The notes: a model not told the origin generated them from the letters alone. A stretch of DNA of 61,938 nucleotides from an uncultured Bacteroidales bacterium (GCA_902801485.1 CADCIP010000017.1:1-61938); one strand, 5' to 3'. Shown: positions 18,931 to 28,755, counted from the stretch's first letter. Made by a program: numbers and translations.

Positions 18931-21804
18931 ATGAAGTTAATAGTTTTGATTCTTTGTGCATTGGTTTTGTTGCCGGGCAGAACAAATAGTCAGGTGATAA
19001 TAAACGAGATTCAGGTGGCCAACGTGGATATGTTCATTGACCCTTCGTTCAACTATGGAAGTTGGATAGAGTTGTATAATCCCACAGAGCAAAGCATATC
19101 ACTCTCGGGCATGAAACTTCGCCACACAAACTCAGAAGGTAAGATAAATGAACAAAAACTGACGGAACTGCACGGAACACTACCACCCGACGGGTATCTG
19201 CTTTTGTGGTTCGATCATAACAGCAAAGATGGTTATTATGGCCGAACAGCCGGTCAGCAAATTCCTTTTAAGATGGATGAAGAAGGTGGCATAGTAGAAC
19301 TTTATAATTCCATAAATATTCTACAGGACGCTACAAGCTATCCGCCAGCCGTAACACGTTGTTCCTTTGCCCGCTTTCCCGACGGAGGTAATACATGGGG
19401 CATGACTTCAGAACCTAGTCCCAAGCGTTCAAATGTCGAAAGCACTTTCTCTGATGAACGACTCAACATGCCAGAAACAGACCATAAGGGCGGATTGTTT
19501 AATGAATCACTCTCTTTCAAAGTAAACATCCCTGCAGGAACAACGCTCTATTATACGACAGACGGTGCTACACCCATTCCAGGTAAAAGCCAAGTTTCAG
19601 ATTCCGGCATATTCTCCGTTACAGAAACTTGCATTTACCGCTTTATGCTCACTCAGGAGGGCTACTTAAACAGTCCCGTGACAACCCGATCATTCATTAA
19701 GAAAAACCGGGACTATTACCTGCCCGTAGTAAGCGTTACCACTCACCCGGACAATCTGTTCGGCGACTCCATAGGCCTATATGTACAAGGAGTAAACGGA
19801 CGAACAGGCAACAACAAAGGAATACCCATGAACCAGAATATGGACTGGGAACGCCCCGTAAATGTGGAGTACTTCGTATCAGACGAGCAAGGAGTATGGA
19901 AGGAGGAACTGAATCAAGGTGCGCTGTTTAGTATTTTTGGCGGATGGACACGTTTCAATGATGGTGACGAAACTTTCCAATACAAGCCATCATTCAAATT
20001 AAAAGCTGATAAGCTATGCGAAGGTCTGAACTTCTATCCCTACCCCGTTTTTCAGGCAAAACCTTACATCAAGAACAAAACATTGTTAGTGCGTAACGGT
20101 GGACAAGACCAACACGGCCGTATCTGGGATGCCGTAATCCAAGACCTGTTAATCAGCAGCGGTATCAACCTAGACTGTCAAGCCTCTCAGCCAGCACACA
20201 TCTTTTTGAACGGTCTTCCACTAGGCATGTTTAATCTGCGAGAGGCAAGCAACCGCAGCTACGCCTACAGCAACTATGGTATAGGCAACGACGAAATAGA
20301 CCAATGGGAAAACGAATTCTTGATAAAAGCAGGTACCGGTGCAATATACACAACATGGCAGACGCTATGCCAAAAGTTAAGTGCCAACCCGACTAACGAG
20401 TCCATATGGAAAGATATCTGCAAAATTGTGGATGTAGATGAATACTGTAATTATATGGCGGCTGAAATCTACATGGGGAACCTGGATTGGTTACGTGGAG
20501 GACTAAAAAACATTAAGGGATTCCACTGCAACAAAGACGACGGAAAGATTCACATCGTGGTATTCGATCTAGACGGGTGTTTCGGAGACACAGACATGAT
20601 TCAGCAAGTCTACAGGAAAGGCAGCGGCAAACAACTGGATATATTCAAAAACATGCTCAAATATCAGCCTTTCCGTCAGCAGTTCATAGATGCTTATTGT
20701 CTAATGGGCGGCAGCATATTCCTGCCAGAGCGATGCGTTCCCATCATCCGCCAATGGGAAGCCAATATAACACCCGCCCTATCATGGGAAGGCAATGAGC
20801 CACATACCCGTGCTGACCGCCTCTGTAACACACTTACAGATAGAGCGAATCAGCATGAGAAACGCATGGCCAGTCTGAAGGCTCAGTTTGGCCTTACAAA
20901 AGAGATGAGTGCCCGAATAGAAACCACCACCCCATTGGCACGCATCTTACTGAACGGGCAGGAAATTCCAACATCTTATTTTTCCGGCACCTTATTCGAG
21001 AAGGCTGAACTCACAGCCGTAATTCCAGAAGGTTACCAGTTCATAGGTTGGCAGGTAAACGGCAAAACCATTTCAACAGATACCGTATTGAATGCCATGA
21101 ACTATGCAAACTTGAATCCACACATCACTCTGGCTTTGAAACGCAATAAAACGGTCAATCCCATCAGGATTAATGAGGTCAGTTCTGCAAATGACATCTA
21201 CATAAGCGACTATCTTAAGAAAAGCGACTGGATAGAACTCTATAACACTACCGATGAGGCGATTAACATCTCTGGCGCTTACCTTACAGACAATCCCGAC
21301 AAACCATATAAGTACCAACTCTCAACTTTAGACTCTCAACTCTCAAAATTAATTATTCCACCACACGGCTACCGCATTGTCTGGTGTGATAACAACGTAC
21401 CCATAACCCAACTACATGCTGCATTCAGATTAGAAAACACAGACAACGCCTACGTTGGCATAAGGGCTGCTGATGGGTCGTGGGCAGACAGCCTAATCTA
21501 TCAGTCTCAAGGCCGCTGGCAGAGCTACGGCAGATTCCCTGACGGGACTGACAATTATGCATTGTTCGACCGTATAACAATTGAAGATAGTAACCGTATC
21601 AATACTCATACAGTTATCACCACCCCCGACTGGGAAACAGGTAAGAAATCGGTATTGATGCAAAAAAACAGACAGATTGCATCTATACAATATTTTAATA
21701 TGTCAGGTCAGCGTTTGAGCAGTCCAAAAGATGAACATATCGTTATACGACGCATCATCTATGATGACGGAACCGTGGAAAGCCGTAAGATGATAAACTT
21801 ATAG
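18931..21804 (+). CDS. Secreted CotH-kinase-like protein with two lamin-tail domains
   Basis: About 957 residues from the ATG at 18931, which begins a good signal peptide (MKLIVLILCALVLLPGRTNS). Order: lamin-tail domain (VIINEIQVAN... SWIELYNP), a chitobiase-C-terminal-like domain (TTLYYTTDGATPIPG), a CotH kinase-like domain (about residues 250-620, with FLIKAGTGA and HIVVFDLDGCFGD), an InlB-type repeat (FEKAELTAVIPEGYQFIGWQVNGK), a second lamin-tail domain (IRINEVSSAND... DWIELYNT) and a C-terminal tail (IQYFNMSGQRL..., DGTVESRKM) of the kind seen on exported Prevotella proteins. CotH relatives in other bacteria phosphorylate proteins; here the target is unknown. A heptamer repeat is translated in the second lamin-tail domain (QLSTLDSQLS). 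Confidence 0.8.
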   Translation: MKLIVLILCALVLLPGRTNSQVIINEIQVANVDMFIDPSFNYGSWIELYNPTEQSISLSGMKLRHTNSEGKINEQKLTELHGTLPPDGYLLLWFDHNSKDGYYGRTAGQQIPFKMDEEGGIVELYNSINILQDATSYPPAVTRCSFARFPDGGNTWGMTSEPSPKRSNVESTFSDERLNMPETDHKGGLFNESLSFKVNIPAGTTLYYTTDGATPIPGKSQVSDSGIFSVTETCIYRFMLTQEGYLNSPVTTRSFIKKNRDYYLPVVSVTTHPDNLFGDSIGLYVQGVNGRTGNNKGIPMNQNMDWERPVNVEYFVSDEQGVWKEELNQGALFSIFGGWTRFNDGDETFQYKPSFKLKADKLCEGLNFYPYPVFQAKPYIKNKTLLVRNGGQDQHGRIWDAVIQDLLISSGINLDCQASQPAHIFLNGLPLGMFNLREASNRSYAYSNYGIGNDEIDQWENEFLIKAGTGAIYTTWQTLCQKLSANPTNESIWKDICKIVDVDEYCNYMAAEIYMGNLDWLRGGLKNIKGFHCNKDDGKIHIVVFDLDGCFGDTDMIQQVYRKGSGKQLDIFKNMLKYQPFRQQFIDAYCLMGGSIFLPERCVPIIRQWEANITPALSWEGNEPHTRADRLCNTLTDRANQHEKRMASLKAQFGLTKEMSARIETTTPLARILLNGQEIPTSYFSGTLFEKAELTAVIPEGYQFIGWQVNGKTISTDTVLNAMNYANLNPHITLALKRNKTVNPIRINEVSSANDIYISDYLKKSDWIELYNTTDEAINISGAYLTDNPDKPYKYQLSTLDSQLSKLIIPPHGYRIVWCDNNVPITQLHAAFRLENTDNAYVGIRAADGSWADSLIYQSQGRWQSYGRFPDGTDNYALFDRITIEDSNRINTHTVITTPDWETGKKSVLMQKNRQIASIQYFNMSGQRLSSPKDEHIVIRRIIYDDGTVESRKMINL
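21316..21343 (+). repeat. Heptamer array inside the CotH-type gene
   Basis: CAACTCT, CAACTTT, AGACTCT, CAACTCT: four 7-bp units, translated as QLSTLDSQLS in the second lamin-tail domain. Confidence 0.85.
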
Positions 21805-21831
21805 GTATGTGAAAAAATACTACTTTATTAT

Positions 21832-23181
21832 TTATTGACCTATAGAATGCTTGTATTCCAATAGTTTGTTATGATAATCAGAGAAAGCGTCGGTGCGTTT
21901 GTCTTGTGCCTGCTGAAAGAGCAACTGAGCTTGCAACAGGTCTGACATCTTGGAAGTGCCTGCATTGTAATAGTTGCGATTCAGACGTAAATTCTCCTGA
22001 GCCTGCTCAATGCTACGCTGCGCAAGCAGCAACTGCTGATAGGATTCTTGAACTCCATTCCAAGCATTCTGCATACGTATCTGAAGGAGCTGTGTATTAT
22101 CTTCCAGCTGTTCCTCAGCCTTCTGTACTTCTATCTTCTTACGCTTGATAGCATGTGAACCGCCCCACCAGTCAGAAATAGGAATGTTAACCGTAGCAAA
22201 AACAAGGCCGAAGGAGCGATCGTTATCCAGTAGATTATGGTAGTTATAGCCCACACCAACGCCAACGGAGGGTAGGTTCTGCCCCACGGCCAACTTGCGC
22301 TGCAGCTTGGCTGCCTCTACCTGTTTGTCCAAGAGTTGGTACTCAGGGAGAAGCTTCACCTCCTGTCCTTCTTCAATGGACGTGGGGAGAATATTTTCAG
22401 GCTGATTCATGTCCGGCACCACAATTTCAAATGCGGTATCATGAGTGAGTCCACAATACTGCCCCAACAGCATACGAACAAGCGTAATAGCGTTCTCTAT
22501 CTTCAGTTTCTGGCTAGCAATCTCATTTTCTCGGAGTTGAACCTGCAACATATCGTTGGGCATGGCCACTCCTGCACGAACGGCCACATCCACATCATTA
22601 TGAATATTGCCAAGCAACTGCTCCGCTGCCAGGATAGTCTTCAACTTCTCCTGCACAGAGGCCAGCTGCCAAAAGTATTGCTCGGCGGTTTTCTCCACCT
22701 CGTTCTCAGAAAGTTCTAACTGTATTTTACTAACATCCTCCCCCACCTTGGCAAGTCGGTTACCGTTGACAATCTGTCCGCCAGCAAAGACGGGTTGTAT
22801 GGCAGAAACAGTACCGATGACACCCTTCCTGAGCATGGTAATAGAGGTGGGAGTGGCCAGTGCAGCAAGAGCAGAGGCAGGAAGCACTTCGGCCAAATCT
22901 TGAACCGCCTGAGGCGAGAGCATCTCACCGGGGTTCACGGTCATCTTGGCCATATCCTTGGTGGCATTGAACCACACACCGGCAGCACTTACGCTTGGGA
23001 AATACTTGGTAAATGCCTCCTTACGTTGCTGTTGGGCAGCCTCTATGCCCAGCTGGGCATTACGGATGGCAATATTGTTGTGGAGGGCAGAATCAAGTAT
23101 CTGCTCCAAGGTATATTTGGGTTGTGCAGCTACGATGCTGCAGCAAACAAGACATATTATGATTGCAAATATCTTCTTCAT
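21832..23181 (-). CDS. TolC-family outer membrane efflux protein
   Basis: A 449-residue protein with signal peptide MKKIFAIIICLVCCSIVAAQ and two outer-membrane efflux protein repeats. The first starts at YTLEQILDSALHNNIAIRNAQLGIEAAQQQ; the second ends with the long helical segment ESYQQLLLAQRSIEQAQENLRLNRNYYNAGTSKMSDLLQAQLLFQQAQD. It would form the trimeric outer-membrane duct of the RND pump encoded just upstream. It is the last gene of the operon, 57 bp after the pump gene. Length is normal for Bacteroidetes TolC proteins. Confidence 0.9.
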   Translation of the reverse strand: MKKIFAIIICLVCCSIVAAQPKYTLEQILDSALHNNIAIRNAQLGIEAAQQQRKEAFTKYFPSVSAAGVWFNATKDMAKMTVNPGEMLSPQAVQDLAEVLPASALAALATPTSITMLRKGVIGTVSAIQPVFAGGQIVNGNRLAKVGEDVSKIQLELSENEVEKTAEQYFWQLASVQEKLKTILAAEQLLGNIHNDVDVAVRAGVAMPNDMLQVQLRENEIASQKLKIENAITLVRMLLGQYCGLTHDTAFEIVVPDMNQPENILPTSIEEGQEVKLLPEYQLLDKQVEAAKLQRKLAVGQNLPSVGVGVGYNYHNLLDNDRSFGLVFATVNIPISDWWGGSHAIKRKKIEVQKAEEQLEDNTQLLQIRMQNAWNGVQESYQQLLLAQRSIEQAQENLRLNRNYYNAGTSKMSDLLQAQLLFQQAQDKRTDAFSDYHNKLLEYKHSIGQ

Positions 23182-23199
23182 TTCTTCATTTTATATTTT

Positions 23200-23232
23200 C
23201 TCCCTCTCTCGCGTGGAAGAACTGGGGAGGGA
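23200..23232 (-). repeat. Probable GC-rich repeat between pump and tolC genes
   Basis: TCTCCCTCTCTCGCG...GGGGAGGGA resembles the palindromic family, but pairing is imperfect and the loop is longer. It lies in the intercistronic spacer of the efflux operon. Confidence 0.4.
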
Positions 23233-23238
23233 TAATCT

Positions 23239-26200
23239 TTATTTCTGACTCACTTTCCAATAAATCACAGGCAGCATTGTAACGACCATGATAAGCGAAC
23301 CGATACCACCGGCAAAAATAGTAACACCAACAGGCATCCAGAAACTGGACTGTGCAATAATCATTGGCACAACACCAACGGCCGTAGTAGCCGTAGTAAG
23401 GAAAATGGGCACCATGCGGCGCTTTCCTGCATCGTAGGCAGCCTGCTTAACAGCTTCGTTATAACCCTTGCGGTCAACCGTCCAGTCGCCATGCTCGGCA
23501 ACATGCTTCTTTATCAAGTCTATGGCGTGCTCAAAGATGAGAATCTCGTTTCGCATAATCATACCCATCAGTGTTATAAGCCCGAAGATGGATGTAAGAC
23601 CTAATGCTCGGTTCATCAATCCTAAACCTATCAGGGCACCAGGAATCAGAAGCGCCAGTGCCACCATACATATCATGGTTATACCGTACTTCTTGAAATT
23701 GAACAGCAAGAAGAAGAACACAATAACCATGGCTATAGTAATACCGGCATAAATCTGCGGCATAGCCTCGGCGCCATTCTCCAACTCACCGCCCACCTCA
23801 GAGCGCACACCTTGTGGAATGAGGATTTCTTTCTCCATAATTTTGGCAATCTTCTTCTCGATAGGCGTTGTATATATTCCCTGTTCAAAATGTGCCGTTA
23901 CAGTAATGCAACGCTCGCCTCCGCGGTGCACAATGCGACTCTCAGTCCAACGGGGCTTCACATCAGCAATCTGACGCAAGGGGATGGTGGTATTTTTTTG
24001 GCCAAGTACTGTTGAGGCCATAGTAACAGGTGTAGCAATACCCAGATTCTCAATATCGGAGAACGTCATGTCGGCATCATCCTTAACAACGATAGGCACC
24101 TCGTAATTCCCCTCCCAAAGCTGCCCAACGCGTAAATCGCTGGAGGTAGCATTCAAGGCCAACTCAGCCGTAGCCCTGCTAACACCTAACTGGGCAGAAG
24201 TCACAGGGTTGAGCTGCACACTGACCATGGGGAAGGGCTGTAAGTAATCCGTATGCACCCATTCCAACTCGGGCAACTGGCGCATACGCTTTATCAGCCT
24301 TTCAGCCACAATGTGCAGCGAGTCGATGTTCTCACCATAAAAACGGTACTCCAACTCGGGTACTCTCATAAAATCCAGTCTTTTGAACATGACGTAAGCA
24401 TTGGGGAATGCCTCGCCTAAACGGGGTTGATACTCAGAAAGGAGGTCGAGTGTGGCACTATTCGACTTTGTATTCACAATAAACTGAGCATAATTCTTGC
24501 CTGCTATCTGAGGTGCATAACAATCCATGAAGCGAGGCGAAGAACAGCCTATGAAACTGGTGATGTTGGTAATGCGCTTATCTTTAGCAAGGACGCTTTG
24601 TACAGAATCTGCCACTGCGCGGGTTTCTGCCAAGCCTTTTCCGTCAGGCAGATATATCTCCACAGCAAACTGGTCGCGGTCGGCATACGGGAAAAGCCTG
24701 ATTTTAAGCGTGGGAATAATGAGTAGTGAAAGGACAATCACTACCACACCTCCGCCAATGGTAATCCAGGGGAAGCGGAAAGTGAAATCAAGAACGTGAT
24801 CGTACGTCTTCTGCACAAAGTTGGTAATGGCATTGCCCTCGGTACTTACCTTCCCTGGCTTGATGATACGTACCTCCAGGAAGGGAATCACAGTAACAGC
24901 CAACAGCAGGGAAACCATCAGGTTGATGGTGATGGTCATTGGGAAATAATACAGTGCATCCAGGAACATTCCCTTCAGCGTAGCCAGGAAGGGGAAGAAG
25001 ATACTGCAGATGCAGACGGTAGCCAGCATCATAGGCATAAAGTACTGACGAGCTGATGCAATGGCGGCCGCCTTAGGTTCGTAGCCCTTTCCCAGATACT
25101 CCAGATAGCCGTCGATGACCACAATGGAGTTGTCCACTATCATTCCCAGCACTACAATAAGTGCCGCCAGCGTGATGATGTTCAGTTCGATACCCATCAT
25201 ATACATGATAGACACGCTCACAAATGTACTGATAGGAATGGTAGCCGAGGCTACAATGGCCGAACGGATGGGGAACAGCACCATCATAACCAGAATAATG
25301 ATAACCATAGAGATGAGCAAGTCACGAAGGAAATCGTGCACACTCTTGGCAACAACCTTGGGTTTGTCGGCAATACGGGTAACATTTACGTCGGAAGGCA
25401 ATTCGTTCTGGCGGAAAGCCTTCAGTACCTTGTCAACCTCACGTCCATACTGAATCACATTATTGCCTGGCGACATTTCCATAGAAAGCAATACGCAAGG
25501 ATGTCCGTCCTGATTGATAAAACTGTTATCACTGTCATACTCCCTAACCACACGGGCCACATCTCTCACACGAGCTACCTTGCCAGTAGCAGGGTCGGAG
25601 AAGATTATCTGGTTGGCAATCTCCTCTTCTGTGTTTTCTATGGTCTCTACGTGTATAGGAATCTGCTGGTCGTCATCGCTAAGACTGCCACTTGTGGTGA
25701 TAAGGCCCTGCGCCTGCAAACGTGTAAATAGCAACTGCTGGCCTATACCGTATGCCTGCAAACGCTGACGATCAACGTAAAGGGAAATCTGTTCTTTCTG
25801 CTCGCCAAACAGTTTAACATTGGCAACCGATGGGATGCGACGCAGGCGGTCACTCAGATTGTCGCTGTACTCTTTCAACTCACGATAACTACGCTGCTCA
25901 CTCTCAATGGCAATCAACAAGGCTGAGGTATTGCCGAAGTCGTCATTCACAATAACACCCAGAACGCCCTGTGGCAAAGAATGTTTGAAGGTATTAATTC
26001 CATGCTTAATCTTGCTCCAGACTTCCTCTTTATTATTTACATCATCGTTCAGTTCAACCATCACTATGCACATACCGTTCTGCGATGTGGTGGTGGTCTT
26101 GATACGATTAACTTCTCCGAATGTGAACAGATAGCGCTCCAACGGGCGGGCTACCTGCTGTTCTACTTCCTCGCTGGTGGCACCAGGATAAACCGCCACC

Positions 26201-26355
26201 ACTACTCCCTGACGGATGGTAACTTGCGGAAACTCGTCTTTGGGCATTTCATACATACCCATGATGCCCAACACAAACAGGATACCTATGATAAGCAAGG
26301 ATATAGGATAGTGTTCCAATTGCCATGCCAGCCAATTCTGCATCTTAGTTTGCAT
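23239..26355 (-). CDS. RND-family efflux pump permease
   Basis: About 1038 residues from the ATG at 26355 (MQTKMQNWLAWQLEH). A longer reading to 26385 would start at TTG and translate a heptamer repeat. It is an inner-membrane proton antiporter with 12 membrane segments: the first is ISLLIIGILFVLGIMGMYEM, followed by two large periplasmic loops and the usual ALIVVLGMIVDNSIVVIDGYLE region in TM4. The length and MPKDEFPQV-type start of the first loop fit the AcrB/heavy-metal-efflux superfamily; the substrate cannot be told from the sequence. It follows the adaptor gene directly and is controlled, I infer, by the divergent AraC regulator. Confidence 0.9.
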   Translation of the reverse strand: MQTKMQNWLAWQLEHYPISLLIIGILFVLGIMGMYEMPKDEFPQVTIRQGVVVAVYPGATSEEVEQQVARPLERYLFTFGEVNRIKTTTTSQNGMCIVMVELNDDVNNKEEVWSKIKHGINTFKHSLPQGVLGVIVNDDFGNTSALLIAIESEQRSYRELKEYSDNLSDRLRRIPSVANVKLFGEQKEQISLYVDRQRLQAYGIGQQLLFTRLQAQGLITTSGSLSDDDQQIPIHVETIENTEEEIANQIIFSDPATGKVARVRDVARVVREYDSDNSFINQDGHPCVLLSMEMSPGNNVIQYGREVDKVLKAFRQNELPSDVNVTRIADKPKVVAKSVHDFLRDLLISMVIIILVMMVLFPIRSAIVASATIPISTFVSVSIMYMMGIELNIITLAALIVVLGMIVDNSIVVIDGYLEYLGKGYEPKAAAIASARQYFMPMMLATVCICSIFFPFLATLKGMFLDALYYFPMTITINLMVSLLLAVTVIPFLEVRIIKPGKVSTEGNAITNFVQKTYDHVLDFTFRFPWITIGGGVVVIVLSLLIIPTLKIRLFPYADRDQFAVEIYLPDGKGLAETRAVADSVQSVLAKDKRITNITSFIGCSSPRFMDCYAPQIAGKNYAQFIVNTKSNSATLDLLSEYQPRLGEAFPNAYVMFKRLDFMRVPELEYRFYGENIDSLHIVAERLIKRMRQLPELEWVHTDYLQPFPMVSVQLNPVTSAQLGVSRATAELALNATSSDLRVGQLWEGNYEVPIVVKDDADMTFSDIENLGIATPVTMASTVLGQKNTTIPLRQIADVKPRWTESRIVHRGGERCITVTAHFEQGIYTTPIEKKIAKIMEKEILIPQGVRSEVGGELENGAEAMPQIYAGITIAMVIVFFFLLFNFKKYGITMICMVALALLIPGALIGLGLMNRALGLTSIFGLITLMGMIMRNEILIFEHAIDLIKKHVAEHGDWTVDRKGYNEAVKQAAYDAGKRRMVPIFLTTATTAVGVVPMIIAQSSFWMPVGVTIFAGGIGSLIMVVTMLPVIYWKVSQK

Positions 26356-26388
26356 AACTATTAACTCTCTACTTTCAACTCTCAACTA
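26353..26388 (-). repeat. Heptamer array bridging adaptor stop and pump start
   Basis: On the coding strand: AGTTGAG, AGTTGAA, AGTAGAG, AGTTAAT, AGTTATG, five 7-bp units. The last supplies the pump ATG; the first is joined to the adaptor's TAG stop. Confidence 0.8.
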
Positions 26389-27438
26389 AAAAATGACCTT
26401 TGTTCCCTCACTCAATTTCTGGTATCCTTCTGTAACAATGCGTTGGTTGGAACCAATGCCAGAAACAATAATAATTCTATTGCCCATTGTTGTTCCAACT
26501 GTAACATCTGTACGGTGTGCTTTATTGTACTCATCCACAGACCAGACGAACAACTTTCCACTGGCTTTCTTTTGCACAGCCGTAACGGGAAGCGTTAACT
26601 GCCCTGCATCCTGTGCTTGCTGTGAATACAGATTAAACGTAACAGAAGCAACCATACCAGGAAGCAATTGGTGGCCAGTATTTGTTACAATGATGCGGAT
26701 TTCATAAGTATGCGTCAACGCATCTGCCTGCACCCCCTTCTCAATAGTAGTTCCTTTGAACTGTTGATTAATAGCATCAACCTTAATATTTGAAGGGGTA
26801 TTCGAGCTGATTCCACTAATCTCCGCCTCGGGAATAGCTACCTTTATCTTTACCTTATTTATATTTAGGATGTTCACCACAGCCTGAGAGGGCAAAGCTG
26901 TTTCACCGGCATCAACTTGTTTGTTGCCCACGATGCCACTTACGGGAGCTATCAGCCGACAGTCGGAAAGATTTTTTTTTGCAACCTCTAACTGAGACTG
27001 TGCTTGTGCTACCTTACTTTGAATCTCCACCCATTGAACCTCAGGTAAAGAGCCGTTTTCGTGCAACATACCATAGCGTTGCAAGGCATCGTTAGCTTGA
27101 GTCATCTGAGCTTCGGCACCAGCAAGTAGGTTACGTGCCTGTGTATCATCCATCTCTGCAATTAATTGTCCTTTTATGACCGCCTGACCTTCGTTCACAT
27201 ACAAACGTTTTATAACACCCATGCTGGTAAAACTTACTGCTGTGGCTTCACTTTCCTCAACAATCCCAACATAGGTCTGGAGGCCTTCGCCAATAATTGG
27301 CGTTACTACCTCTGTTTTAACCCTTATGGGAACCGGTTGTTCACGATTGTTATCTTTATTATTGCCATCTGTTTGTTTACCTGAACATGAGCATAAAACT
27401 GGCAAAAGCATAAAAAACGGAAAAAACAATTTTTTCAT
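26386..27438 (-). CDS. RND efflux periplasmic adaptor (membrane fusion lipoprotein)
   Basis: About 350 residues from the ATG at 27438 (MKKLFFPFFMLLPVLCSCSG), which gives a lipoprotein signal with Cys near residue 17; the reading frame extends 25 codons upstream across the promoter. It has a barrel-sandwich/lipoyl half-motif (VNEGQAVIKGQLIAEMDDTQAR), a helical hairpin (AGAEAQMTQANDALQRYG... QSQLEVAKKNLSDC), the second lipoyl half (LIAPVSGIVGNKQVDAGETALPSQAVVNI), a beta-barrel and a membrane-proximal domain. It links the RND pump to TolC. First gene of the operon. Confidence 0.9.
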   Translation of the reverse strand: MKKLFFPFFMLLPVLCSCSGKQTDGNNKDNNREQPVPIRVKTEVVTPIIGEGLQTYVGIVEESEATAVSFTSMGVIKRLYVNEGQAVIKGQLIAEMDDTQARNLLAGAEAQMTQANDALQRYGMLHENGSLPEVQWVEIQSKVAQAQSQLEVAKKNLSDCRLIAPVSGIVGNKQVDAGETALPSQAVVNILNINKVKIKVAIPEAEISGISSNTPSNIKVDAINQQFKGTTIEKGVQADALTHTYEIRIIVTNTGHQLLPGMVASVTFNLYSQQAQDAGQLTLPVTAVQKKASGKLFVWSVDEYNKAHRTDVTVGTTMGNRIIIVSGIGSNQRIVTEGYQKLSEGTKVIF

Positions 27439-27459
27439 GTCTTTAATTTTATTTTTTTG

Positions 27460-27467
27460 CAAAAATA
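27460..27467 (-). promoter_or_regulatory. -7 promoter element of the efflux operon
   Basis: TATTTTTG on the minus strand (TAnnTTTG), 22 nt before the adaptor ATG. It faces the araC-type promoter about 120 bp away; that AT-rich gap is the natural place for regulator binding. Confidence 0.65.
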
Positions 27468-27585
27468 TCACATTATCCCCAAAAAGAGATATCCCATTTC
27501 TCTCATTTAACATTCTGTTTTACCTATATGCGCTAAATAGAACATCTTTTTGACCGATTTTACCATTCTATTATTACATAATCAA

Positions 27586-27593
27586 TAATTTTG
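27586..27593 (+). promoter_or_regulatory. -7 promoter element of the AraC-family gene
   Basis: TAATTTTG, 20 nt before the ATG at 27613; matches TAnnTTTG. Confidence 0.65.
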
Positions 27594-27612
27594 TATTCAA
27601 ATTTTATCCGAT

Positions 27613-28509
27613 ATGAAGCATAAAGAAGAAATAACATTCCAGACGCTGGCAGAGAATGACGAAATACAAATTGGTTATTCAGACAATGATATTGTCATCA
27701 TTGATAGCATTCAGATGTTTACTAAAATTAGTGAGGCCCATGTGGCAATGAACGCTGTTATTATCTGTCTTGACGGAAAAGTCCAGGGAATTATCAATGG
27801 TCACACCATCGAGTTGCACAAAAACCAAATCGCTATTATACCAGAGAACATGACCATTACTGATGTGATGATCAGCCCCAACTTTGAATCTAAAGGCCTC
27901 TTCCTCACGACGCGTATTCTTCAGAGTTTCTTACGAGACCAAATGAGTGTTTGGAATTCAGTGATGTATATACACCGCCTTAATGTGATAACCTTGGAGG
28001 ACGATGCAATACAATTTTACAACTACTTCTATCACATGATAACCGTGGCCATCAATAAGTTTCAAAATAATCCCTTCCAGAGCGAGGTAGTTCATTCCCT
28101 ACTGCGTGCTGCCATTCTAGCCTTTTGTGGAAGCATAAAAAGAAATTTACCCACAGCAGATTTCATCAGCGAAACAAATATGGCCAATATGCATTTCCAA
28201 AGATTTCTGGAACTGCTGAATAACAAAGGAGTAAGACACCGCACTGTGAATGCATATGCTAACGAGTTGTGTATTTCGCCCAAATACTTTTCATATGTCT
28301 GCAAGAAATGTTCTGGAAAAACAGCAAACGAGTGGATTCGCGAACGTATATTGGAAGAAATCAGGTACTACCTGCAACAAACCGACCTCAGCAACAAGGA
28401 AATTTGTAATCATATAGATTTTCCCAACACTTCATTCTTCGGCAAGTACGTGAAAGAACACTTTGGAATGACCCCAAAAGAGTTGCGTAAAACTAATAGC
28501 TGTAAGTAA
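27613..28509 (+). CDS. AraC-family transcription regulator
   Basis: A 298-residue regulator. The N-terminal cupin-like sensing half (about residues 30-110: ISEAHVAMNAVIICLDGKVQGIINGHTIELHKNQIAIIPEN) is followed by a C-terminal AraC DNA-binding domain (about 195-292: RTVNAYANELCISPKYFSYVCKKCSGKTANEWI, then SNKEICNHIDFPNTSFFGKYVKEHFGMTPKELR), both helix-turn-helices being visible. It is transcribed away from the MFP-RND-TolC operon, a common arrangement for a local regulator of efflux. The inducer is unknown. The 3' end overlaps a small convergent gene by 17 bp. Confidence 0.9.
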   Translation: MKHKEEITFQTLAENDEIQIGYSDNDIVIIDSIQMFTKISEAHVAMNAVIICLDGKVQGIINGHTIELHKNQIAIIPENMTITDVMISPNFESKGLFLTTRILQSFLRDQMSVWNSVMYIHRLNVITLEDDAIQFYNYFYHMITVAINKFQNNPFQSEVVHSLLRAAILAFCGSIKRNLPTADFISETNMANMHFQRFLELLNNKGVRHRTVNAYANELCISPKYFSYVCKKCSGKTANEWIRERILEEIRYYLQQTDLSNKEICNHIDFPNTSFFGKYVKEHFGMTPKELRKTNSCK

Positions 28510-28711
28510 ATCCTTCGGAGAACTCCGTCATCACCTTCCCGTGTTTATCAGTCACATGGTCGTGAATCTTCTGTTTAAGTTCATCACTCAAGGCTAACCA
28601 GTGCTCAGTGCAGCGAGGATATTTGTTATCGTCCTTAAACAACTTGCCCGCGATTCTCTCTTTTTCAGAAATGGTGAGTTGTATCCACCAATCATCTAAA
28701 CTATACTTCAT
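28493..28711 (-). CDS. Small hypothetical protein (72 residues)
   Basis: MKYSLDDWWIQLTISEKERIAGKL... A compact charged protein with three aromatic residues near the start and no signal peptide or membrane segment. I do not recognise the family. Its own TATTTTTG promoter 37 nt upstream and its codon-like composition make it a plausible real gene, although it overlaps the end of the AraC-family gene tail to tail by 17 bp. Confidence 0.6.
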   Translation of the reverse strand: MKYSLDDWWIQLTISEKERIAGKLFKDDNKYPRCTEHWLALSDELKQKIHDHVTDKHGKVMTEFSEGFTYSY

Positions 28712-28747
28712 GGTATCCTATTTTAAAATTAATTTGGTTTTATTTGG

Positions 28748-28755
28748 CAAAAATA
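28748..28755 (-). promoter_or_regulatory. -7 promoter element of the 72-residue protein gene
   Basis: TATTTTTG on the minus strand, TAnnTTTG match, 37 nt before the ATG. Confidence 0.5.

Noticed and set aside
27439-27513. 25-residue N-terminal extension of the efflux adaptor
   Set aside because: It would cross the promoter and hide the lipoprotein signal; ATG at 27438 fits better.
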